A stretch of 64,000 nt of DNA from Canna indica. Lineage: Eukaryota > Streptophyta > Magnoliopsida > Zingiberales > Cannaceae. Below the pieces are notes generated by a model. The model had not been told where the DNA came from, searched no databases, and saw only the letters and a list, made by a program, of their open reading frames with translations. The DNA is taken from positions 102,573,501 to 102,637,500 of the forward strand of contig CP136890.1 of NCBI GenBank assembly GCA_034359265.1. Direction: 5' to 3'. The first letter of the stretch is position 1; each line of letters opens with the position of its first letter. This document shows, in pieces, positions 36,548 to 44,307 of this stretch. The position numbers and the translations under genes were made by a program.

Positions 36548-36709
36548 TTGGAAACAATCCTAAATAAATGCAAATGCCCGAAAAATAGCGACTCGCTGCA
36601 ACCACTAGTGCCAACGAGGATAAATTTGTTTTGGTCCATTGGATCCAAAACCCCTTACCGTTATTGGACGGCCAAGATGAGGCTGCCCTCATAACCCTCC
36701 CATATCTTC

Positions 36710-36740
36710 AAAACCCTAGAAGCCTCCATCCCCTATAAAT
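36710..36740 (+). promoter_or_regulatory. Telo-box plus TATA box, probable Pol II promoter of a snoRNA gene
   Basis: AAAACCCTA lies at 36710-36718 and CTATAAAT at 36733-36740. The telo-box (AAACCCTA) together with a TATA box is the characteristic promoter arrangement of plant snoRNA and ribosome-biogenesis genes. Transcription would begin around 36765-36775. Two C/D box snoRNAs follow on the same strand, starting about 450 nt downstream. That is a longer leader than usual, so further RNAs or an intron may lie between. Confidence 0.6.
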
Positions 36741-37192
36741 TCCATGAGGTGGCCGATTCACCCATCGTCGCCATCGATGACCTCTCCTCCCTCTCTGCTT
36801 CTTCTCCATTCCCGATCTCACTTTGCATCTCCGTCCCAAAGTAGTTTTTTATTTTTCTTTATTATTTTGTTACTTTTTGGTTTGCCTTGTGCAATTCGTC
36901 GATTGAGGACGATGACGATTGATATTTAGGTCTCGTTCGTCGTAAGCGCGGCTGTCGCTGCCTTGCCGACCATTCTGATATATCACCACCCATATTCCGA
37001 GTCCTCTTCTTCCTCAACAATGTTTTTTTACTTCCTATATTTGTTCTTCGATCTATTCGTTTTGGCCGATGATTAATTTTATTTGATGACAAGCATATGT
37101 CCGAAGGTTATCCTGTGTGGAATAGATCTAATCTTCTCTATGAGGCCACCATGTTTTCTTTATTTACGATTATAGATTTGTTGCTAGTTTTT

Positions 37193-37286
37193 GATGGAGT
37201 CTATGATGAGGACTGTGGATACATTTTTTGCATCTGACATATTGTGATTATACACTCACTACTGCCTTCCTTCTGAGTCTCTCATC
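37193..37286 (+). ncRNA. C/D box snoRNA with an 18S rRNA guide (U16-like by target)
   Basis: C box ATGATGA is at 37203-37209 and D box CTGA at 37273-37276. The flanks GATGGAG (37193) and CTCTCATC (to 37286) can pair as a terminal stem with one bulged T. An internal CTGA at 37234-37237 (D') is followed by TGTGATT (C'-like). The guide before the D box, CTGCCTTCCTT, is complementary over 11 nt to the conserved 18S rRNA segment AAGGAAGGCAG. The fifth-nucleotide rule selects the third A (AAGGA). I recall this adenosine as a methylated site (yeast Am436, guided by U16 in plants and humans), but this is from memory. The guide before D' matches no rRNA I recognise. Confidence 0.7.
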
Positions 37287-37348
37287 CGTTTGAAAATTAA
37301 TTTCTGATTATTATCATTTGTTATTTTAATTTAACAGTTGATGCATGA

Positions 37349-37437
37349 AGGTCGCGTGATGATTGCATAGTTCAAATGATAACCCTTCATGAGGTTATGA
37401 TTAATATGTAACGTCTTTCGCTCCTATCTGATGACCT
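37349..37437 (+). ncRNA. C/D box snoRNA with a 25S rRNA guide
   Basis: C box GTGATGA is at 37356-37362 and D box CTGA at 37428-37431. The ends AGGTC (37349-37353) and GACCT (37433-37437) form a perfect 5-bp terminal stem. The guide before the D box, GTCTTTCGCTCCTAT, pairs over 15 nt (one G-U) with the highly conserved 25S rRNA segment ATAGGGGCGAAAGAC. The fifth base upstream of D pairs with the second G of GGGG. This corresponds, as far as I can recall, to the site methylated by yeast snR50 (Gm867). D' and C' boxes are weak. It lies 62 bp downstream of the first snoRNA on the same strand, so the two are probably processed from one polycistronic precursor. Confidence 0.75.
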
Positions 37438-37483
37438 AATCTTTCTCATTTGGTTTATGCGTGAACTATTTATATTTTCTTTT

Positions 37484-38005
37484 GATTTTCAATTAATCTA
37501 GTTAGATTTTTTATTTTCAATTATTCTAGTTATATTTCAAATTGTTTTTCAATTATTCTAGTTCGATTTTAATTTAATTTTCAATTATTCTAGTTATATT
37601 TCAATTTGATTTTCAATTATTCTAGATAGATTATATTTCGATATTCAATTATTCTAATTAGATTTTCATTTGAATTTCAATAATTCTAGTTATATTTTCA
37701 TATGATTTTCAATTATTCTAGATGGAATTTAATTTGATTTTCAATTATTCTAGATGGAATTTAATTTGATTTTCAATTATTCTAGATGGAATTTAATTTG
37801 ATTTTCAATTATTCTAGTTTGATTTGATGTTTTTCTTCAATTATTCTAGTTTGATTTTATTATGATCTTCATTTATTCTATTTTGATTTTACTTTGATCT
37901 TCAATTATTCTAGTTTGATTTTATTTTGATCTTCAATTATTTTCCTTGGAATTTCTTTGATTAACAATTATTCTACTTGATTTTATCTTGATTTTCAATT
38001 TTTCT
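37484..38005. repeat. 32-bp AT-rich minisatellite, about 16 copies
   Basis: A tandem array whose unit is about 32 bp and shares the core TTTTCAATTATTCTAG. Three successive units starting near 37711 are identical (ATGGAATTTAATTTGA before the core). Outer units are more diverged, some 28-33 bp long. The array starts only about 45 bp after the second snoRNA. Confidence 0.93.
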
Positions 38006-38669
38006 TTGGCAAGCTAGATATTAATTTAAGATTCAATTTATTCTTTAAGCTTCTTCATATACAAATATGCACTTATCAGTCAAATTTTATTGTTGTATAT
38101 ATTAAGGGAAGGATAAAAAGCTTATTAATTTTAGGAATTACTTTTATGACAGATCCGTAACTGATAAATATAAATCACATTTATATCTATGTTAGGAAAC
38201 GCTCTGGGGAAGAAAGTAACTAATAAATTTATGCCGAAATTCATTAATTTACTTTTATATCTAAAATTTGTTATTTTCTTGTGTATTGATGGATTCATGT
38301 CTTCGAGCAAAGCAGGCAGTAGTCATATTCTATTGTTGTATATTTGTAAAGATAAATCATACAATATTGTTGTGTATTCTTCCGTGATAAATATAAATCA
38401 CATTATTTTATATATTTGTTAATCTTTCTCGTCTAAATCTTAAGTGCGTTTGAAAAGTTAGCCTTGAGGCTAACGGAAAATTAAAAGTTATAATTTGTCG
38501 AGTATTAGCCTGGCAAGCTATGTTTATTATTATCTAGCCCTTTTCTTTGATAATCCGCCCTTGGGTATTTTTAAAGGCCTAAAGGTTTACAGATTTTTAA
38601 AGGCTTAAATAATTTTATTTCGGTTGAACCTCATAAGATGTTCGGTTATGCCCTCATTTGTAATAAGAT

Positions 38670-38700
<31 letters not shown>

Positions 38701-39040
38701 TTTGTTACTCTTTCAAAACCTTCTACAAACAAGGGATTTGAAGTTTTAAATTCCTCAACACCTCCAAGTTTCTCTAAATCTCAATCCAAATAAGCTTCAA
38801 ACTGTCCCAAATCTCTCAAGCTGTTAATGATATGTCTTACCGAGGAGCCTGCCTCTGATGTAAACTTGTAAGAACCTGTAGGTGACAATTGCCGTAAACG
38901 GATGGGTATGGAAGAATTAGTGCCTTAGTTTTACTTGAATAAATCAGTCATTTTATGTTCCTTATTTATATATTTCATTCGACAATTTGACCTCATCCGA
39001 CGACCACGATCACCACGATTTGATCCCTTCTTCAGAATTC
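38006..39040. other. AT-rich intergenic DNA after the minisatellite
   Basis: No coding signal. A small direct repeat (TGATAAATATAAATCACAT) occurs near 38162 and 38387. An AT dinucleotide microsatellite occupies about 38669-38695. The remainder shows nothing recognisable. Confidence 0.5.
38669..38695. repeat. AT dinucleotide microsatellite
   Basis: About thirteen AT units. Confidence 0.9.
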
Positions 39041-39125
39041 GCCGCAGATTCACTTTCGTCCGTGCTGCCGTCGCCGGCGGCGGCAGCCAGTGTCACCTTC
39101 CGACAATTTCCGTAGTTCTGCTCTC

Positions 39126-39385
39126 ATGTTGTCCCGTCCTGTGACCTTGCTTCTTCCCTTCTCTCTTATCCTCTTCGTCTCGACCTCGTGTCTCTCCTCT
39201 GCCGGTAGCGACCGTCGCGAGGTCTTCGCCTACGTGCCGGCCAGGACCGCAGCGATGGAGTGCCTGGGGCGATCGGAGTGGTGCCGGTGGTGCCGTAGCG
39301 ACGCCCAGACGACATGTGCTTCGGATCAGGCGAGGCGTGGCGGCTCCTTCACCAGATCTTCTCCTGCCAGGCGCCGAGTGCTTGA
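39126..39385 (+). pseudogene. Frameshifted paralogue of the 7.0-kb secreted cysteine-rich gene
   Basis: The start at 39126 opens a signal peptide (LLLPFSLILFVSTSCLSSAG), then SDRREVFAYVPAR and CLGRSEWCRWCRSDA, matching the minus-strand gene at 7003-7314. After CRSDA one base has been lost: the intact gene reads GCCCTCGACGAC, this copy GCCCAGACGAC, at about 39304-39309. The original ending (DDMCFGSGEAW ... HQIFSC) therefore continues in the next frame and terminates at TGA 39383-39385. Read without correction, the frame runs on to 39494 with unrelated sequence. The first cysteine-containing stretch of the intact protein is also missing. Leader and 3' flank are similar as well, so the duplicated unit exceeds the coding part. 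A sequencing error remains possible. Confidence 0.8.
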
Positions 39386-40678
39386 AACTCCCACTAGTAC
39401 CCTTCTTTCTTCATTTGGCGTCCCTCTTCATGTCTTGTGTGTGTTTTATTGTCTTCGTCTCCCGATGCTTGCCTTGTCTCTATATATATCTTGATACTTG
39501 GACGATGTCTTATCTCTGTACAATTATAGATAGCGTGATGTCGTGGAACGCAATTGATTTTGTAGTTGAGTTGCGTTTGAAGCATCTGGATTCATCCGTT
39601 TGCTGAATTAGTAGATCTAAGCAAATACAATTCCGATCAACTCACAGATCTTACGCGTTTGATTGATTGATGAGTACCAGCTATGCCATAGATTGGAGAT
39701 TAGGATTGGAATCAAATTATGGCAAATATAGTAGTAGATCTACTACCGCACTCTGAAATAGAAGCTCGTATCCTGGAACACTATAATTGAACAGAAAATG
39801 TAAGTAATTTATCAAAAATTCATTTCAATTATTATCATAAAATGTAAAAAAATATTGAACTGCCATAAAAGTGAACTTGCTTGAAGTCAAATTAATGCTC
39901 ATGAATCAGCCATGGCCAGCATTCTTAAGCATGCAATTATTGCTGCATTTTGATCTTGATGATGAACCTTTTTGCCTAGCAGATCGGGCTCCAGCCTTTT
40001 TGTCCATGGCCCTTTTCTCTTGCGTGTACAGGACAAATCTCATTGTCCATGTAGATGGGATAAAAAGTAGAAGAGGATGTCACGTGGCAAGTTGTCCATG
40101 GTGATATATATAACGAGACTTGCTTCTGACACAAGGAGCCAAGGAACAAATATAATATATCTCCACCAACTCATTAAATTTGTTTTTTTTAGGCAATATA
40201 TAGATTAATTCTTCATGTACTTGAATTCTTAGTCATATATAAAATTAATTTTGTCCTCTTAAATCAAGGCCTAAGTTTGAATGCCCACTTGCTCTTGCCA
40301 TTAAAGTTGAACTCGAAATAAATTGGGTAAAATTATGATGAGTTTTCCAAGGGGTGGAAGTCCCAAAAAAGACGCGCACATACACGCATATGTTTTAATT
40401 GTTTTGTCCGCTAACAACTAGCAGTCATTGAGCGAGACAAATGTATACAAACATGCTTCATAAGAATTCCCAAAAAAAGAGGAAGGATATTGAGAGAGAG
40501 AGAGAGAGGCTTACAAGAAGAAATGTGATATAATATAATAATACTAAATCTTTACTTCAATCACAAGAAGCAATTGAGTCACGAGCCACACAAATACTCC
40601 AACCCTTCAAACCTTCACCTCCCCTTTTTTTTTCTTCTTCTTCTTCTTCTTTCTTCTAATGATTCCATGATGAGTTGA
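39386..40678. other. Intergenic region and OVATE gene promoter
   Basis: Positions up to about 39540 resemble the 3' flank of the 7-kb gene. After that no coding signal appears. A GA microsatellite lies at about 40491-40509, and a CTT-rich pyrimidine tract at about 40622-40655 sits directly upstream of the OVATE start, probably in its 5' UTR. Confidence 0.5.
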
Positions 40679-41644
40679 ATGAGAGCTCAGCAAGCCTTAA
40701 TAATGGACTACTGCAAGCCCACCAACACTGAATGCACCAGCAAGCTCAACCACCGCTTCGCCCAGCTGCTGCTCGGCTCCTCCTGCACCACCACCATCGC
40801 CACCTGCACCCGAACCAAGCCTCCCACCTCCCCACACCGCCGCAAGCTCGACCTGCACTCGCCCTTCTCCGCCGCCGATCGCCGCCGAGTCGCCCCGCTC
40901 GTGCACGCCTCCGTCGACACCGCCGAGCCATCGCCTCCTTTGATCCCCATGGCGGCGCTGGCCCATGAGAATGGCACGAAGATGGAGATCAACTTCTATG
41001 ACGTCGCTGATCGGTCCAGGAAGAAGACGGCTGTCGAGAGAAAGAAGAAGACGGCGGCGCGGCGAGCGGAAGCAAAAAAGACGCTGCTGTCGAACGCTTA
41101 CGGATTCACCAGTTCTTCCTTGGAGGACAGCGAGAACGAGCTCGGCCTCTTCAGCAGCGGCGACGACGACGACGAAGAACAAGAAGAAGAGTACTGGTCG
41201 ACGCTCTTCTCATCAAAAATATTCTCCTCGGACACCACCGCGTTCTACACGAGGAGCAAGAACAAGCGCCAGTACACGAGAAGCAAGAGCATGAAGTCCA
41301 CCCGTCGCCCGCCGCCGCCGCCTCGTCGGCACGTCCGAGGGCACTCGTGCGGCGCCATCGACCAGCTCCGGCCGTTGGTTTCCGTCTCAGCACCGAGGGC
41401 GTCGCCGAAGAAAGAGAAGTCGGCGGCCTTGGGCGCCGCCGGGTTCGCGGTGGTGAAGCGGTCAAGCGACCCGTACTGCGACTTCCGGAGCTCCATGGTG
41501 GAGATGATCGTGGAGCGCGGCATGAGCCGCGGCCGCGACTTGGAGCGCCTCCTCCGCTCCTACCTCACCCTGAACTCGCCGCGCCACCACCAAGTCATCC
41601 TCGAGGCGTTTAACGACATATGGGAAGCCATCTTCGGCACATAG
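40679..41644 (+). CDS. OFP: OVATE family protein (transcriptional repressor)
   Basis: A single intronless exon of 321 codons, or 313 if translation starts at the second in-frame ATG (40703, MDYCKPTN). I cannot decide between them. The OVATE domain occupies about residues 256-321, with FAVVKRSSDPYCDFRSSM, then EMIVERGM, DLERLLRSYLTLNSP and VILEAFNDIWEAIFG. Upstream are an acidic run (GDDDDEEQEEE), a basic stretch with KSTRRPPPPPRR that could act as a nuclear signal, and a low-complexity N-terminus. By family knowledge OFPs are plant-specific nuclear regulators that bind TALE homeodomain proteins and influence organ shape and secondary walls. The coding exon is strikingly GC-rich compared with its flanks, as often in monocots. 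Confidence 0.93.
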   Translation: MRAQQALIMDYCKPTNTECTSKLNHRFAQLLLGSSCTTTIATCTRTKPPTSPHRRKLDLHSPFSAADRRRVAPLVHASVDTAEPSPPLIPMAALAHENGTKMEINFYDVADRSRKKTAVERKKKTAARRAEAKKTLLSNAYGFTSSSLEDSENELGLFSSGDDDDEEQEEEYWSTLFSSKIFSSDTTAFYTRSKNKRQYTRSKSMKSTRRPPPPPRRHVRGHSCGAIDQLRPLVSVSAPRASPKKEKSAALGAAGFAVVKRSSDPYCDFRSSMVEMIVERGMSRGRDLERLLRSYLTLNSPRHHQVILEAFNDIWEAIFGT

Positions 41645-42138
41645 TTTGCTGCATTAATTTGACATTTTAGATTTAAGTACAATGCTTTCTCTTTCATTTC
41701 GCCATTGTTGCACTCAAGGAGTTCGATGCATGTCCTCTGTAATAATCAGTCAATGATCTCTCAGTCTTCCCGATAATATTGGAGTTTAATTATGAGCTGT
41801 CAAAAATGTAAATGAATGAATTGATGAAGAAGGAAGATTAATTGTGTGCGTTGGAATAATGAATGAAATGCACTTAATTAATTTGGCTGCTCCGACGATG
41901 GTTGAAATCGGACAAGAAGAAGATGACAGATTCGTTGTCGGTACGCGGAGAGCACATTAAGATTCTGTCGTCGGTAGATGAGCAGAGCAGCTCGAAACGG
42001 GGAGGTGATGTGGCGCAAATTAAATACATGGTTTCGAGGAGTTGTTGAGCGCGGCTGTTCTTCGTAAGGTAAGCTGCTGCATCGCACGTGCAATACGCGT
42101 GATTTGATTACTTCAATTCCTTCTATTTTCCAATTCGG
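41645..42138. other. OVATE 3' flank
   Basis: Probable 3' UTR and intergenic sequence. No further feature is recognised before the Mutator-like element. Confidence 0.5.
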
Positions 42139-43812
42139 GAGAAGGCAGTATTTTACTAATTTGGCCCTCGTTTTTACTAGAAACTAGAAATAGTTTATTT
42201 ATTTTTTCTATTTATTTTTTCAAAATTACTCATTTTTTTTTAAAAATCGTTGCTATATTAATTCGTTAACAGTAATGATCTGTCATGTGACGTGTGATTC
42301 AGTAATATAATCATCCGACACATCATTTACAAAAGATACTATTTTACCCCATATTTGTTTGGAGGTTTTATTTTGCCTCTCGAATTTTTTTATAGCAAAA
42401 ATGCCTCTATAATAAAGAAAAAGATGCAAAATACTCTATTTTTAAAAAAATTATTCATGTCCCATTAACGTACACGACATCTAATGTATCAAATTCTAAC
42501 TTAAATATCATCCATATCAACGCGGGACCACATCTCTATAACTCATCATCCCGTCAGCATCGCTACCCATCGTTCTCGTCATCTTCATCCTCCTCGCATC
42601 CATCTACGACCACATCATCGTGCCCTTTGCGCCAGTGGCGGATACAGGATGGGGGCAGTGGGGGCCACCGCCCCCACGAAAAGTTTTTAAAACTTTTACA
42701 CATATGTAGTATTTGATAATTAGTGTGCCCCCATTGTTTCAGTTAAATTTTGCCCCTCACAGTTGATGCTTCTGCTGCTGCTTTCAACATCAAGAAGAAA
42801 TTGCTTTTTATTCTACTTGCTGTTACAAGAAGTTATTTCAAGTCTTCAACAACTTCTTGCTCTGTTGCTTTCAATAGCGAGAAGAAATTGCTTCTTCTTC
42901 TTCTTCTTGCTGTAGAAGAAGTTGAAGCTGCAAGAAGAAGTTGCTTCTTCTTGCTATTAGAAGAAGTTGATCCAATTAACTTTTGTCGATCTGCTCATTG
43001 CCTAATAAGATATTTTATTAGATATAATTAAAGTGAAAAAAACCCACTAGGTCGATCCAATTAGATCATACTAAATTTCTAATCAATTTTGATGCATTTA
43101 ATTTAATTTATATTTGAATTTGATTAAACTTTTGACTAAATATTTTTTTGGAATTTTTAAAATTTTGAATTTTTTTATAGCAAATTTATCGAAGTAGATA
43201 GCTAAATATATAGATATTTTTTTTAACAATTCAATATGTGGATAATTATTTATTTATTTCTAGAAGGATAGATTGCCTCAATCTTCACGTAAATTTGAAG
43301 TGTGAACTTCCAAAAATTTATATATCAATTTGCCCCCACTAATAATTTTTTTTAAATCCGCCACTGCTTTGTGCCGCCGAGTGACATGATCGACGCAACG
43401 GAAAAGATAGGTGGCAACATCGGCATGACAATGAATTTGTGGGATATGAATCCCACATTGATGTGGAGTGTATTTTAGTCAAAACTCAACACGTCAAATG
43501 TCACATCAACATCGTTAAAAGAACATGAACAATGTTTTAAAAATTGAGGCAATTTGCATTATTTTTTGTTATTGTATGAAAATTTTACTCCAAAAAAATA
43601 TGAGGGGCACAACAAAATTTCTAGACAAACGCGGGGCAAAATAATACATTTGACAAATGATATATCGAATAATTATATTAGTGAATAACATGTCACGTGA
43701 GGCATCAACTCCATTAACGGATCTTGACATTAGAAATTGATCCATTTAGGAGGTAATGTAATTTCGCAATGAGGGCCCAAATTGACTTCAAATGTCCCCT
43801 TTTTGCCTTCTC
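42139..43812. mobile_element. Mutator-like element with long terminal inverted repeats, interrupted by a hAT-type insertion
   Basis: Sequence from about 42139 to 42480 is repeated in inverted, diverged form from about 43812 back to 43480. Examples: AATTTGGCCCTC near 42160 versus GAGGGCCCAAATT near 43773; AGTAATATAATCATCCGACA near 42301 versus its inverted relative near 43665; TATTTTACCCCATATTTGTTTG near 42340 versus its inverted relative near 43630. Inverted repeats of 300 bp or more are typical of MULEs. The outermost shared word is GAGAAGGCA / TGCCTTCTC. I could not find a convincing target duplication, so the exact ends are uncertain. The non-repeat centre (about 42500-42632 plus 43367-43480) has no recognisable transposase and may be filler or captured DNA. 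Confidence 0.65.
42633..43366. mobile_element. hAT-type non-autonomous element (734 bp) nested in the Mutator-like element
   Basis: The left end is CAGTGGCGGAT and the right end ATCCGCCACTG, an 11-bp perfect terminal inverted repeat. The flanking 8-mers are CTTTGCGC (42625-42632) and CTTTGTGC (43367-43374), an 8-bp target duplication with one substitution, which fits hAT-type insertion. Subterminal GGGGGC/GCCCCC runs also mirror each other. The interior contains a hairpin-prone patch of AAGAAGTTG/GCTTCTTC words (about 42890-42970). No transposase is encoded. Confidence 0.82.
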
Positions 43813-43859
43813 ATGGTTGGCAAAACCATGACAGTCCATGAGGCCAACCATGTCAGAGT

Positions 43860-44307
43860 GACATGATTGCACAGCCGTGTTTAGTTGCACGGCAACGTTT
43901 AGTTGCACTTGCTACCCCTTGCTTCCCGCGACGACGGCCACGAAACCGGCCGCCTCAACCGTCGTTTAGGGCTTCTGTGGGAATAGGGTTTCCAAAATGA
44001 CAGCTTTCAAATCATGGGAAATGCCGCGAGTTGTCGTCCGATTTGGCGCCTTCGTGGGCTCCGCCTCCCACTTCGTCGACGTCAGTGCCTTCTGCTCTGC
44101 CCTCTTCGGAGGCTTGAGTGGCGTGGCATTCCCTCCGGACCCCGGCAGCGAGGTGTCCGCCACAGAGCTCGTTGTTCGACATCATGTTTGCTTCCTCGCG
44201 CTTCAATTTCCTTGGGAAATATACTCGCAAGGACGCGAAGAGCGAAGGAAGCAAAGTTGAAATCTTGGACGGTCTCCACTCACCGTTGATCACCATCTTA
44301 GTAGGGT
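43860..44307 (+). other. GC-rich island, possible first exon of an unidentified gene or decayed gene
   Basis: A GC-rich stretch with overlapping open frames in all three + frames and on the minus strand, preceded by telo-box-like words (GTTTAGGGC, ATAGGGTTT near 43970-43992). It ends in a good donor-like GTAAGC at 44308. One + frame from 44182 reads MFASSRFNFLGKYTRK and stays open to the donor; another opens at 43997 (MTAFKSWEMPR). I recognise neither, and I found no downstream exons. It may be a 5' exon of a non-coding RNA or a gene relic. Confidence 0.3.

Larger units (their letters stand above)
34318..36709. other. RMD5 3' region and AT-rich intergenic DNA
   Basis: The first few hundred bases should be 3' UTR. 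No further gene is evident. The stretch holds a duplicated block at 34375-34535, repeat remnants at 35265-35465 and 35475-35705, AT-rich DNA, and a TAA microsatellite near 36.5 kb. Confidence 0.5.

Noticed and set aside
36744..36929. 61-codon open frame just after the TATA box
   Set aside because: Low-complexity serine/proline/leucine translation with no family resemblance. It sits in what I interpret as the leader of a snoRNA precursor.
36911..36978. A possible third C/D snoRNA (GATGACG ... CTGA)
   Set aside because: The C box deviates, no closing stem is found, and the guide matches no rRNA segment I can recall.
40697..41613. Long minus-strand and alternative-frame open frames over the OVATE gene
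   Set aside because: GC-rich shadow frames. The plus-strand frame contains the complete OVATE domain.
42750..43031. 93-codon open frame with leucine/glutamate-rich repeats
   Set aside because: It lies wholly within the nested hAT-type element and is made of AAGAAGTTG/CTTCTTG repeats.
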